Source of the DNA: Diphasiastrum complanatum | Taxonomy: Eukaryota; Streptophyta; Lycopodiopsida; Lycopodiales; Lycopodiaceae | Assembly: GCA_029204225.1 (NCBI GenBank) | Contig: CM055110.1 | Span: 38,806,015 to 38,870,014 of the forward strand | Reading direction: 5' to 3' | Length of the DNA: 64,000 bases | Shown: in pieces, positions 1 through 12,197 of the stretch | Numbering within the stretch: the stretch's first letter is position 1 | Layout of the letters: each line of letters opens with the position of its first letter | The notes under the pieces: model-generated | What the model saw: only the letters and a program-made list of their open reading frames with translations | Database searches by the model: none | What the model was told of the DNA's origin: nothing | Made by a program: the position numbers and the translations under genes

Positions 1-277
1 CACCTTTACCTTGGGTTACTATACAAGGTGAGCAAGAGTTAAGGCCTAAATGTAGGTCTCATTTTCATAGACTATTGTAGGTTATTTGCATAGACTATAA
101 TAGGCAACTAATAGGTAAGTTACAAATTACAACTAGAGTAGGGTTAGTATAGGACGACCTTTCATTGTCCTAACTACAATAGGACCCTAGGGATGGAAAC
201 TAGTATATGCCTAATAAAGCTTATATCATGGTTAGTTCACATTGAACTTTGACACCATTTGATTAAGGTATATTGTA
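1..277. other. no gene seen
   Basis: AT-rich sequence with no coding frame or motif that I recognise. It lies upstream of the decayed gene beginning near 278. Confidence 0.4.
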
Positions 278-2956
278 ATGTTGTACATAGATTCTTTTGG
301 AAAATTTGACATCTTCAAGATGACAACCAAGTATCACTTACATGTGAAGTTAGAGAGGGATTATGCGACCACCAAAGCTGCATGGGGTGTTAACTTAAAT
401 TTGTATGACATGCATTGTTGGAGATTAGAAGGCAAAAAACATATTGACCTATGGGTAAGAGGTGATTTATACCCTCATAATCCACTAGTAGATGCTCCTC
501 CTAAATTTTCCGATGTACATAATTTGTTAAGGTTCTTTGGAGATGGTCGGAATGGACTGCTTGGCTATTGTCAAGCAATGGATTCTCGAAGAATCCAAGC
601 TGAGACATTGGCAAATATGGCAAACATTCATATCTTGAGTATGAATGACAATTTAAAGTCATTGCATGGAATAAATATGAAATTGGAGCAAGAGATAAAT
701 GGTTTGAAAATAGAGCTTGCCAGTTCTGTCGCAAAAATTGAAGAATTGCAATCTTCAATCAGTATATTTCAGAGGACAATATATGGCTTACAACAAAAGC
801 GTAGAGTCTCGATGGATCAGCAAACAGAAAATGAAAACACTAAGAGACACAAACTAGAAGCTTTGGCACCAGGTGGTGGTGCCAGTAAAAGACGTATGAC
901 GGACACAAAAGAGTTTTTGAAAAAGACGGTTGGAAAAGATTTTATTGCCGAAAAATATATGAAACATTTTTTGAAGGGTAAAGATTTGATTAAGATTGTG
1001 GAAGATGAAACAAGTGACTGAATTCGCTTGAGAATTGCAAAAAGGCTAGTTGACAAGTTCAAGCCAAATCCAAATGTTAAAGAGATGGTGTACGCATGTG
1101 ACCAAGGAGGTGTGAGTCGCAAGGGGTATAGAGCTTTGAAGAAGTATATGAAACGCTATGACAAAAATGGGTTACAACGCCATCAAATAATACCTACTTA
1201 TAAACTTGTTGAATCCGCCAAATGAGAATGCAATTCGATTTTGCTCTCTAAATTAGGAGAGTTGCAACATATTGAGGATTCTTTTACAGTAACCAATAAG
1301 AAGAAAGGACGTTCGACATGTTTTCATTATCATCAAGGCAATAATATATTCTTAGATCTGGAAAAGGTCCAAGCGATGATGATCTGACATTACGAAATTA
1401 GAACAAATGGTAAGAACATTTATTGTGGATTTCAGTTTTCAATTGTATGCTTTTCTTCAACTAATATGTTTTCGTAATGAAATTTCTGTTTTACAGATTG
1501 TAGAGGTAAAGTTATATTTGTTATTAAGTTGGACGAAACAGAAATTGTAAAAGGGCATAAAGTTGAACGTGTCACAATCACCTTGATGAATCATGAATTG
1601 CAACAGTTTGGTGAAAGTTATTGTAAAGAATTTAGCGTGCAATCCGAAAATCACATATGGTGGATAGCTGCATTTGAAGTTCCTAAGGAGTCTCACGACG
1701 TACTGGATTGGCTATTTGAAAAATGTAGTATATCTAAGATAATACATGCACAAAATGAAGGCAAATTGCATAATGTTGAGCTTTGTTGTAGAATGGCACC
1801 TAGCTGCTGATTTGAAAACTTTGAAATGCATGTACGGTTGTGGTCTCGGTGCAAATGCAAAGAATTTTTGTATATATTGTATGTATGAATCTGGGCGGAA
1901 CAAAAGTATTTTGAATTGCAACCAATGTCTTGCACCAAATAGGCACAATCTAGACAAAGCTTGGAGTCATGTGTTGAACATTCCTCTCGAAAGAGTCCAT
2001 TTTTGCACAATGCATGGTGAATTACGAATACTGGGCAAATTATTATTTTTGCACTGTTGTTACGCATGGAACATGCAGCCCAAATCAAGAGCAGATGTTA
2101 GCATTAGAAATCTAGAGATAATTTTATCCGATATGGGATTGCATGGGGGCCACGTGAGTCTTACCAAAGACGTTGAGATGAGTGGAAAAACGCAAGATGT
2201 TCCAACAAAAGTTTCAATGAGTGGTGCGAAAGCGAGACACCTATTGTCAAATCATACTACACATGAAAGTAGTGTTGAATGGGAGTACTGGAAGAAAATA
2301 TGTCAATGCACAACAAATATTGGCTCAGATCCTCACATGGCAAGTACACGTGCTAAGGTTTGGCATGCATTTGATGCCTTGTCACAAACTATCAACAAAA
2401 AGATTGTGAGAGATGAAGATTTGGATAGATACGCAAGAGAAGTCAAAACATTTACTGAATTGATGATCGATGCATGGGGAGAAACACATTTAACTCACTA
2501 TATGGTATGTGTGTCTCATATTTTTTACTTTCATCTTTGTGTATTTGTAAAGATTTTAACTAATACAAATTTTCTATGAACAGCACATCTTCTATGCTCA
2601 TGGACCTTGGTTTATGAAAACCTATGGATCATCAGCTATTTGGAATATGCAAGGCATGAAAAAGAGTCATTACAGGGCAAAGGCTGCATATTTCAAAAAT
2701 TCGAAGCATGGCAGAGGAAAGGGTATTAGCAATGCATTGGTTGAGATATTCCAATGGTTTTATAGAGGAGTTTTGGGCTGAGGACACTTTCAAAACACAA
2801 GAACTGAAGAGTTGAGTAAAATGATCTCCAATTCAAATTCAGTCAGAAAGACAACATGGCAATCCTCTAATGCTAGAACAAGGCATCGAGAATGGAGGAT
2901 GTCTAGAGTCCGAGTTGGAAAGAGATGGATGCAATATTTTGGAAAACAACGCTAGA
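278..2956 (+). pseudogene. decayed multi-exon gene, unrecognised, with cysteine cluster
   Basis: One reading frame runs from 278 to about 1387 but is cut by TGA at 1019-1021, 1223-1225 and 1385-1387. It contains a coiled-coil-like stretch at about residues 118-175 and a basic segment (KRRMTDTKEFLKK). A likely intron follows (about 1410-1496, ending ttacag). The frame resumes at 1497 (DCRGKVIFVIK), shifts near 1780, and continues in another frame to 2504. That part holds a cysteine-rich cluster (CMYGCG, FCIYC, CNQC) and then CTMHGELRI. A 79-bp gt-ag intron (2505-2583) leads to HIFYAHGPWFMKTYG, TGA at 2779-2781, and further readable sequence ending KRWMQYFGKQR at about 2956. I do not recognise the family. 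The cluster followed by a His-rich line recalls transposase-like proteins, which is only an impression. At least three stops and one frameshift make it non-functional as written. Confidence 0.6.
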
Positions 2957-3740
2957 GAAGCTATGAAAACTGATGAGATGGAATAGAAACAATTTATGTT
3001 GAATTGTATTTCGAATATGCCTTTGTGATAAATATTACTGCCGAATTGGATTGTTGTTATAAATAGAAATTGTTTTATTTTATTTTATGATTGTATCTAT
3101 TTTTGAAAACATGTTCCTCTATATAAGAGTGGGGGTTTTCATTTTGTTGTCACTTCTTGCTTTGTTGAAATTTCTTTCCTCGTAATTTAGCTTTTCTTGT
3201 TCAATTAGACTAGTTTGCTGGTCAATTAGTGTTCTTAGTTACATAACAATGTCATCCTCTAAAATAAAGTTGGCCAATATGCTAGCCCCCACATAGTTTT
3301 TAGATCAGTTAGATCGTATTTATTGTATGTTTACTGATAGAATAGACATGCTGCCACTCTACGGGCTAATACGGATGCATTCACGTATGTGAGTGAGTAT
3401 ATAGATGAAACTTTGAAGCCTTATGCCATACAAATTTTGGCTCAACTATCATGTGGATTCCATATAACTTGCTTAGTTATATATGGAAAGGAGATAGACC
3501 CTTTATCGCTCGTCTCAACAGATTTATTAGTCACTTGGGTAACGATCATTACTTAGAGCTAACCAAGGATTAGCTAAAAACTTTTGATCTTCAAAGTGTA
3601 GGAAAGACGTTTCTATCTGGTGAGATTACTGTTATTTTTTTGCTTAATGAGATTCCAGTAACTGTGGCCAGCAACAAACACAATCCTAGTGAGCAAGTGA
3701 ACGAGATGCACGACCTAGGTGAAGAGAAAGATTTATCGAA
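2957..3740. other. AT-rich, no gene seen
   Basis: No open frame or repeat of note. It may be the 3' flank of the decayed gene on the left. Confidence 0.35.
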
Positions 3741-3746
3741 GCAGTC

Positions 3747-4265
3747 TTGGTTGTGCAAGAGGCAACAAGTGCATCCACATCAGCGGAACCAGAAAATATA
3801 GATGAGTCCGATGATGTCGTGCTTCGAATCCATGGCCTTGCTCCAACCATCATTGATGGGCAGGAGTATGTGTTCATGCATGACTTACAACATATTCTCG
3901 GCTTGCGAGAAGATGAGATGCTGGCAGCATTGGTAAATTTGCAGAATGGTAGTTCCACTTTCGACCGCACCCAGCCCGACGACACATATGAGAAGCTGAT
4001 CGGGCGTGACACGGACACCACCGAGCAAGCACTAGCAAGAGTGCTTTGCCAATTGAAAACGCTTCAACCACCACCAGTTCAAACGAGGCCATTCGAGATA
4101 CTCGAAGGGAAAACTGTTGACGTGAAGTACAAAGGCAAAGGAATTGACCTTGCGCAAACCGAAGACATTAATGAAGGGACCGAGGCAAGTCTGATCCAAC
4201 AAATCAACTTGCGTGTGTTTGTTAAGTTTGTTTGTCTTCATTATACTCATTTTGCAATAATTTGA
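3747..4265 (+). CDS. acidic hypothetical ORF fragment
   Basis: A 172-codon frame without an ATG at its left end (it opens at TTG). The product is acidic (EPENIDESDDVV, ILGLREDEML) with no domain I recognise. The sequence to its left reads GEEKDLSKQSW in another frame, so a frameshift or a missing splice is possible. A related frame continues after 4270 (MKDAVELDVPGHDLE), which suggests a second exon or another shift. It could be the tail of an unclassified transposon gene. There is no support beyond the open frame and non-random composition. Confidence 0.3.
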   Translation: MVVQEATSASTSAEPENIDESDDVVLRIHGLAPTIIDGQEYVFMHDLQHILGLREDEMLAALVNLQNGSSTFDRTQPDDTYEKLIGRDTDTTEQALARVLCQLKTLQPPPVQTRPFEILEGKTVDVKYKGKGIDLAQTEDINEGTEASLIQQINLRVFVKFVCLHYTHFAII

Positions 4266-4866
4266 ACCAAATGAAGGACGCAGTGGAGCTTGATGTCCCA
4301 GGTCATGACTTGGAGGTGACACGGTGGGTGTGGTGTCCCCCGATATGTCTAAATTTGATGTGTCCATGCCCATTGCTGGTGGAAATGGGTCGAAGAAAGA
4401 ATCATTCAGAACCGACAACTCACCCGATGCCGCAATCTCCTCATCTAGGAACTTCATTGTTTCCTCCCATTCAGTTGTCGTCGAGGAAGGGCTTTTTTGT
4501 CATGGTGGCTACTGTTGCTGGTCTTCTTGCTACTGCTGCTCAGTCTGGTTCTCATGTGCAGCTGCTGTATGGGCCATGTCCTCCTCATCTTCACGTTGAG
4601 TGGCCGGATCTTCCTGAGACGCTATAGGGCTGCGACTCCTACTCCTGCTTCTGCTCTCCCATCTCTCTCTCTCATTGCTAGTGCATCCCTATGGAGCAAT
4701 GCAGTCACTCTGGGATCTCTAGCCGTTTGTTTTGTCCGTGCTATTTCCTTCGACATTGGTTGGCCTTTGAAAACATATCAGAGAACACAAGAGATGAAAA
4801 ATAGAGAATCTAAAAAAATTGACACTCTGACACTCAAGGAATGAAGTGGAGAAATGAGGACCCAAG

Positions 4867-5514
4867 TGTGAAAAATTTCATATCCTTAAGATCCAATCTA
4901 CTTGAATGATCTTTGGTTAGAAAGAGAAATACACTACCAATTTCACCAATGTAAAAACATCAGCATCTACACACAATTTGAGATGCAAACACTAATAGAA
5001 CTTGATCAAACTTGAATGAAATGATTATGTACTATTGTTGTCCGTACAAACTAGCAAGCTACTGTATTTCAACGTGCGGATCCAAAAATAGCAAATATAG
5101 ATCATTCTACACATAGAATTGCAAGCAATTACCAAGATAGTGCACCAATGGATAGTAGAACCCAAGAGAACCATGTATAAGCATGAAATGAGATAGAGAA
5201 GAGAGAAGATGACTCTCTCCATGAGTTACATCCTTTTATAGCAGGTCCAAACCCTATTTGGCCACTTGGCTTTCCCACCAAAATGCTAACCCTACCAATT
5301 TTGGGTCTAGATTCGATGTACCCAACTTATTCAAATTGAATCTACTCAAACTCGCATTCTATCTTTCCCACACTTTCAAAAAGTGTTTATTCAAATGAAA
5401 TTTAGACTAATGAACTTTGAAAAGTCAACCTCTAAGTCTAAAACAAGTTTTGGCCTCAATATGCCAAATATGGAAATATTGCAAAATGTGATGAAACTAG
5501 TTGAATCTTTCACA
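4867..5514 (-). repeat. LTR (3') of copia element 1
   Basis: 648 bp, starting TGTGAAAA and ending TTTCACA, matching 9848-10490 along its length. Preceded by the target duplication CCAAG. Confidence 0.92.
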
Positions 5515-5515
5515 C

Positions 5516-6105
5516 TCCCTCTTCAACTAGTTTTAGCATAGACTTTGATAATACTCCAAGTGAAGTCCTATGCTTCATGAACAAGTCTTTTCCCAATGCT
5601 TTGGTGAAGATATCAGATACACATTCCCTTGAAGACACATGTTGAAGCTCCACCTCCTTTGCAATGACTCGCTCCCTCACAAAATGATATTGTATCTCAA
5701 TATGCTTGCTCCTAGCATGAAAGATAGGATTGGATGCCATTCTTTGGGCTGATTGATTGTCACAAAAGATGATTGGGCTCTCTGAAAAATCTATCAAGTG
5801 AAGATCCTTGATCATCCTTTTGATCCATACCATCTCCTTTGTGCAATGTGTAAGAGCTTTGTACTCGGCCTCACTACATGACAATGAGATAGTGGCCTAT
5901 TTCTTTGACATCCATGATATAGCTCCATCACCTATGAGAATACAATAAGAACTAATGGATTTCCTATCCATTACATCTCCAGCATAGTCCGAATCTAAAA
6001 ATCCAAAAAGATTAGGTGATGATCCCTCATACAATATGCCAAAATCTCGAGTTCCAATGATGTACCTCAAAACTCGCTTTCCTAGCTTCCAATGCTCCTA
6101 GCATA
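5516..6105 (-). pseudogene. copia RNase H domain, element 1
   Basis: The minus strand encodes the copia RNase H end of pol: LRYIIGTRDFGILY, LDSDYAGD, then CSEAEYKAL, FCDNQSA, IFHARSKHIEI, and a C-terminus running into the purine tract. A TAG stop follows ISWMSKK near 5899, where relatives read on into ISLSS. Sequence to the right of about 6105 no longer matches copia. The reverse transcriptase that should precede RNase H is absent. Confidence 0.85.
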
Positions 6106-6900
6106 GTTTTTGCCAATATAACTTTGGTCCATCATAAGAATGATCTTCTTCCTAAGAATAGATCTCCTTTCAATGATCATGTAATGCTCAAAATAGAAAC
6201 AACCATAATTGATATAGAGAACAGTGTCCACTTGGGATGCTTCACTATTTCTTACATCAATTTTACATGTAAAAATGTGACTAGAACATAAAGAATCAAA
6301 TAGAATGTAAATGAAATGATTCCACCATGCTTACAACTCTGAACTCTCTAGAAAAATATAGCAAACAAACAATAAATGTGAGTGATCAACTTTTGCTTGC
6401 ATGTCTCCTCCTCCTTTGTCCTTTGTTGCCTTGTATCCACCATGATACTCCATGAATGAGCCTCCATCTTCATCTTGCCACAAGAAACCATCAAACCTTG
6501 GAAATCCATGAGTAGGTGAGTACATAAATGATGAAAATCCAGCACCACATGACTCCATAAACCAAGTAGTTTGCACTAGTCCATCTTCAAGATCTACTTG
6601 ACACAAGAAAATGACCATGAATTCACCAAAAATTGACAATCTCCAAGTATTGGCACCAAGTAGCTCAACACTTGAGAACTTAGCCATGGATGAGTGACAT
6701 AATGAACCTCCAATAGCTTCATTTCCATCAGCAAAATTAGCCAAGAATGCTAGTACAAATCCAACATCAAAACAATGCTCACCAATGTAGCTAGTTTTAC
6801 CATATCTTGACAATTTGCACACATCCACATGAAATTGCTCAAACATGAGATAGAACAAGTAAAGTAAACTTGAACAACACTTCCTTGCTGCTCCTTTGAC
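6105..6900 (-). other. foreign sequence replacing reverse transcriptase in element 1
   Basis: Between integrase tail and RNase H the minus strand has an open frame with no copia similarity (FLWQDEDGGSFMEYHGG, SHLLFVCYIFLESSEL). It is fused in frame to the integrase-linker sequence, giving a 278-codon ORF at 6331-7167. The part at about 6245-6432 recurs on the plus strand at about 19197-19380. It may be captured host or repeat DNA. I do not recognise the encoded sequence. The right edge is approximate. Confidence 0.65.
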
Positions 6901-8735
6901 CTTACTTGAGCCTTCAATATGCTGCAAAAACAGATCCATAACACCTTTGTCAATTACCTCTCCTTTGATGCTCTTGACTAGCTCCAAATTGCCAAGTTCC
7001 CTCAAAGTAGAATCCTTCTCATCAATATCAAGAATGTTAGATCCATCTACTTTACCATCAATCATGCTTGAAGACACCTTTGGAATGTTTCCCTTATTAA
7101 AAATGACATCTCTACCAACAATCACTTTGTTAGTAGAAGGAATGTAAACCTTGTAGGCTTTACTCACCTCACTATATCCAACAAAATACCTCTTCTTGAA
7201 GATGGATCCTCCTTGGTCCTATCATCAAGAGTAATGTTGACATAGCATGTGCATCCAAAGGTTCTTAGAAAGTTGACACTCGGCCTCCTCTTGAATAGCA
7301 TCTCAAAAGGTGTCCTTCCATCCAAAATAGCACTCGGCCACCTATTGCACAAGAAATTGACACACAACAAAGCTTGATCCCAAAATGGTTTGTCAAGATT
7401 AGCACTTAACCTCATAGCTTTAGCACTTTTACATAAAGTTCTATTCTTCCTTTCAGCCACTCCATTTTGTTGTGGGGTCCTTGATGTTGTATACTCCCTC
7501 TTGATCCCATGCTCATCACAGAAGGCCTTGAACTTGTTAGATATGTACTCACCACCATTGTCACCTCTCAAGCACTTGATCTTTGTGGAAAATTGGTTCT
7601 CCCTTGCATTCTTGAACTTGACAAAGACATCATACACTTCATCCTTGCTCTTTAGTAGATAGATCCAATAAAATCTACTAAAATCATCAATGAATGCTAC
7701 ATACATCTTAGCTCCACTATTGTTAATTGTAGTAAATCCATGAATATCCGAATGTACAAGTTGAAAAGGCTTTGTAGATCTAGAAATAGATCTAGTATAA
7801 GGTAGTCTATGTGACTTAGACAAAGCACAAGACTCACAAACATGCTTGTCATTACTTAAGGAACTTGGAAGACCAATCACAACCTTCTTCCTTGCCATTA
7901 CCTCCAATGACTTGAAGTTGAGGTGTCCCATCCTTTTGTGCCAAACCTCTTGAATAGAAATTTGCTCCCTTGCAAAACATCCAACTTGGTTAGCAATAAC
8001 ACAAGCATCAAGTTTGAACAACTTTCCTTGTCTTTTACCTTTTCCAATCAAGACATCCTTCCTTTTGATCAAACAAGCATCTCCATCAAACTCCACCTTG
8101 AGGCCCTTACTTAGCATTTGACTCACACTAAGCAAATTCTTGGTAATAGATGGAATAAACAAGACATCCTCCAAATGAACATTCCTATTTGTAGAGAGAG
8201 AGATAGGAATTGTGCCAATCCCTTTGATTGCACACTCACCATCATTGGTCGTGTAGATCACCCTCTTGTCATCTCCATATGCCAACAAAGAAGTGAAATA
8301 CTCTTTGTGAAAGGTCATGTGTGAACTTGCTCCACTATCAATCCACCAAGGATCTAGATCTCCATCATTAGCAAGCATACATGAAGACATCACAAAATCA
8401 TCATCATTTGCATCTTGCACATCCAAACCATCCTCATCAAGAGTAAGATTACCTTGCTTGTCTCCTTGATCTCTCTTCTTCTTGTAGCACTCACTTGCAA
8501 AGTGTCCTTTGATGCCACAATAGAAGCACTTGAGCTTTGATCTATCCTTCTTTTTGCCACTTGAAGAAGCATCCACTTGATCTTGCCCTTTAGACCACTT
8601 TCTTTTTGTTTTGCCCTTGAGTTTGCCCTTTGTGAACATAGCATCCTCTTGAAGTGTCGATGTAGATCCACCTCTTGCTTGAAGCCTATATTCCTCATTG
8701 ATCAAGATCTCTTGAAGATCCATCAAACTTGGCAA
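6900..8735 (-). pseudogene. copia zinc knuckle, protease and integrase, element 1
   Basis: The 523-codon frame 7164-8735 contains a CCHC zinc knuckle (residues 70-83, CFYCGIKGHFASEC), protease active site DSGAS (133-137), integrase zinc domain (H266, H271, C300, C303), and integrase catalytic D330, D392 (RGDNGGEY) and E428 (NGVAERKNR). A frameshift near 7170 separates it from the linker (KAYKVYIPSTNK, GRDVIFN) that runs to about 6900. The catalytic residues survive, so decay is limited to frameshifts and the lost polymerase. Confidence 0.9.
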
Positions 8736-9247
8736 AGTCTTTTGATAGCAATAGTTTGAACAATGTTAGCATGAGCATCCAACAAGCCATTAAGAATCAC
8801 TTGAATAAGCTCTCCTTCCTTAATGCTTTCATCTATGCAAGCTAACTCATCATTCAATGCTTTCATTCTCAAAACAAAAGTACTTGGACTTTCTTCATTC
8901 TTTTGCAAACAAGAAAAGATTTGCTTTCTTAGAGTCAACACTCTAGAAGTAGACTTGGATTAAAGCTTCTTCAATGAATTCCAAGCTTCCAAAGATGATG
9001 TGCACTTACCAACTTCCTTAAGAAGTTCATTGGTAACATTCATCTTTATCATGTGTAGAGCCTTCTTGGCCCTCTTGTCATACCTCAATTGATCTTGTTG
9101 TGTTGCTGGTCTCTCCTCCAAACTTACAACAATATCCAAAACATCATTCATCTCAAGAAGTGACTCCATCCTCACTTTCCATAATGGATAGTTGCTTGAG
9201 GTAAGCCTATCATTGGCTTCCAACATGACTCCAATTGAGGTTGCCAT
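8723..9247 (-). pseudogene. copia gag, element 1
   Basis: The Met at 9247 opens a gag of the copia UBN2 type (NYPLWKVRMES, MNVTNELLKEVGKCTSS, LRKQIFSCLQKNEES, VILNGL). TAA at 8957-8959 interrupts the frame after WNSLKKL. A frameshift near 8730 precedes the zinc-knuckle frame. The start lies about 590 bp downstream of the primer site, a normal leader length. Confidence 0.85.
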
Positions 9248-9835
9248 GTAGCAATGACTTGATCTTCTCTTTCAACCTGTTTCAATGCACAAAGCACTCC
9301 TTTGAACAACAACAAATGCTTTCAAAAGAAATCACCAAGATTTAAAACTATCTCACAAATTCTCTTCTAGCACTTATCCAAGCAAATCAACACATAGAAT
9401 CATGGAATCTTGATCAACCTATGATCTATCCTCAATCTAATGACTTTTGCCACTTCCTAAGATTGAAACACGCTCAAATGAAGTCCAGCAACCTCACTAT
9501 CTAGAGATCCAATCAAAATTAGGGTTTTGACAAAATCACAAAAAATTGACTATTCCAAATCTAAATGCAAATGCTGAAAATTTGATATGCAATCTATAAG
9601 CCAACAGTTAGGCTGAACCAATGATCCAAAAATCGGCCAAATCCAGCATGTGAATTTTAAAAACGGAATTGAACAAGTATATTGACCTATTTAGTGTTTT
9701 GATCTACAAAAGGTCCAATCTACAAAAGCAAAAAATCCGATTTTGGTGTAGAATCCTCTCTAGCATGCTCTAGACTTGATATTTTCACCAAATCATTGAT
9801 AGATCTGATTTCCTCCTTCATAACCTGAAACACAA

Positions 9836-9847
9836 GCTCTGATACCA
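9836..9847 (-). other. primer-binding site, element 1
   Basis: The minus strand reads TGGTATCAGAGC, the complement of the plant initiator Met tRNA 3' end, directly next to the LTR at 9848. Confidence 0.92.
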
Positions 9848-10490
9848 TGTGAAAGATTTCAGATCCTTAAGATCCAATCTACTTGAATGATCTTTGGTTA
9901 GAAAGAAAAATACACTACCAATTTCACCAATGTAAAAAAATAAGCATCTACACACAATTTGAGATGCAAACACTAATAGAACTTGATCAAACTTGAATGA
10001 AATGATTATGTATTGTTGCTGTCCGTACAAAACTAGCAAGCTACTATATTTCACACGTCCAAAAATAGCAAATATAGATCATTCTACACATAGAATTGCA
10101 AGCAATCACCAAGATAGTGCACCAATGGATAGTAGAACCCAAGAGAACCATGTATAAGCATGAAATGAGATAGAGAAGAGAGAAGATGACTCTCTCCACG
10201 AGCTACATCCTTTTATAGCAGGTCCAAACCCTATTTGGCCACTTGGCTTTCCCACCAAAATGCTAACTCTACCAATTTTGGGTCTAGATTCGATGTACCC
10301 AACTTAATCAAATTGAATCTACTCAAACTCGCATTCTATCTTTCCCACACTTTCAAAAAGTGTTTATTCAAATAAAATTAGACTAATGAACTTTGAAAAG
10401 TCAACCTCTAAGTCTAAAACAAGTTTTGGCCTCAATATGCCAAATATGAAAATATTGCAAAATGTGATGAAACTAGTTGAATCTTTCACA
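9848..10490 (-). repeat. LTR (5') of copia element 1
   Basis: 643 bp, TGTGAAAG to TTTCACA, followed by the second CCAAG target copy at 10491-10495. Confidence 0.92.
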
Positions 10491-10495
10491 CCAAG

Positions 10496-10990
10496 CACTC
10501 TTATATACTGAAGGGTTCCATTTTTAGTAATTGACCCTATAAAAGTTTTGGCCTCTTTTTGAAATATAGTATGTTCTTGTCTAGGCTCATGAGTAAAAAT
10601 CCTAATTGCCAGTTAGCGGAAACCTTCAAAGAAAACCAGTAATAGTATTAAAATGCATATCACTAAATGATTTAAACCCTAACAAGTTTCAACCTTGGAC
10701 ATCCACAAATGTAGTAACAGGCATATAAATTGTGACAACGCAAAAGTAAAGTCAAAACATAACCAAATATATTAGAATAGAGTCAAAACACAACCAACTA
10801 ATTGTGTTTTCTATTTTTCATTAGATTAAATCCTTTATTCCCATTGGACTCCTAATATCCTGTTTGTAAAAATGAAACACATTCATGATCTTTTTTGGCT
10901 CGCCTCCGTATGTATTTGAAAAACCAGACACAAAATTAATAATTCTATATTTATTTAACATTACTATTTAAAATTCAGGAATCTGATGAA
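10496..10990. other. AT-rich interval, no gene seen
   Basis: Lies between element 1 and the broken gene to its right, on that gene's 3' side. Any missing 3' exons could have been here before the insertion. I see no coding frame. Confidence 0.35.
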
Positions 10991-11004
10991 AATTAGGGAC
11001 TCAC

Positions 11005-12197
11005 ATTTTGTCCATTACGAGTGAAGACAAAATCGACTAGCACATCAACAAAAGTCAATCCAAGCATATGCCAAAGATCTTCTAGGCTGCACTCCTTATT
11101 TATATGAATTTCTCGTATTTCATCATGGGGCAAATGTATGGACATCTCCACTTCTTGCTGATTCGTCTCCGCGTCCAGAGGGTCCCATCGGCCATGACCA
11201 AACTTATATCGCCTATAGATGAAACTTAAGGAGCATGTTTGACGTGAAATATGATACCTTATGGTCATTGTTTCACAAGAGAGCTTACACCTTATTAAAT
11301 GTCCTTTATGTTCCATTTTCTTTGAATCCCATGTGACAAATATCTTATCCAATAGTGATGATTCTGTTGCTTTCCATGCCCACATCGTGTTTGTTTTCCT
11401 AAAGGGGACTGCCTTAAATATGGCAACAAATACAGTGATCGGCATAGAGATGCTAGTGTAGACTCATTTGGATCCAAATGTTGGCTTCATATTACCAGTA
11501 ATCTCTTTGAGAAGTTGCCTCTTTGTTAATTCAATAGTCAGTTGGTCAACATATGGCCACTTGCGAGAATCGATTGCAGGCTCAGAAATTGGTGCTAATT
11601 TGCCTTGGTCAAAGTTTTTTTTTGGAACTTCGTAGACGTGATCGTAAAAGAAAATGCCCATTTTGATCAGGGCAGAGGATGCCAACCCACCATATATTAG
11701 TTCTCCATATTTGGCGTGTATGACGGAGAATTTTTCAGTGAAGGACTTCACGTTTTGCCAGTCGAAGCTATTTGAAGGAAAGACATCTACACCAGGCATT
11801 AATGCAACATTATTATCCATTACAATGACATAATAATAATTCAAACATAATAGTTAACACAAGAATAAAAGAGGTGAGACCTACAATGTGACTGTATGGT
11901 TCTATCAGCAACAGTCACATCCAATAAAATATCTCAACGCATGTATGCGTGTTGCACATTTGCAAGGTATTCGCCGTTTTGGTCGATCTTGAATTCGTGG
12001 ATCCTTCCTTTCCAATGGTAGTCTTGGTTGTTTCGCTTCCTCTTTGCAACCTTGTGAGTTCCTTTGTCCGATGGTTGCATGTAAACACATTTAAAAGTTG
12101 AAAATGTATCGGGCACCCAATTCTCATTAGAATCTTTGATGTGTGTAACAATGGAAGCTAGTTGATTCTTGGGCTTTCTTGATTGAGTAGAGGCCAT
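11005..12197 (-). pseudogene. broken multi-exon gene, unrecognised
   Basis: First exon from ATG at 12195-12197 (MASTQSRKPKNQLASIVTHI), reading about 88 codons to TGA at 11934-11936, then on through DILLDVTVADRTIQSH to a donor-like gtaggt near 11884. The next exon covers about 11844-11005: DVFPSNSFDWQNVKSF, GGLASSALIKMG, KWPYVDQLTIEL. It is cut by TGA at 11462-11464 and continues in the same frame as VYTSISMPITVFVAIFK, RYHISRQTCS, LTFVDVLVDFVF. It ends at a consensus donor gtgagt (11004 leftward), so 3' exons are missing or lie beyond element 1. I see no known domain. Both stops are consistent with CGA to TGA change. Confidence 0.55.

Larger units (their letters stand above)
4862..10495 (-). 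mobile_element. Ty1/copia LTR retrotransposon 1, complete ends, chimeric interior
   Basis: Element body 4867-10490, flanked by a 5-bp target duplication CCAAG (4862-4866 and 10491-10495). Direct LTRs are 4867-5514 and 9848-10490. The primer-binding site is complementary to the initiator Met tRNA (gctctgatacca, 9836-9847) and abuts the right LTR. A purine tract (GAAGAGGGAG on the minus strand) abuts the left LTR. On the minus strand the order is gag, zinc knuckle, protease, integrase, unrelated insert, RNase H, which is copia order with reverse transcriptase missing. The LTRs are very similar with a few indels, so the insertion is fairly recent. Frameshifts and the missing polymerase make it non-autonomous. 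Confidence 0.93.
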
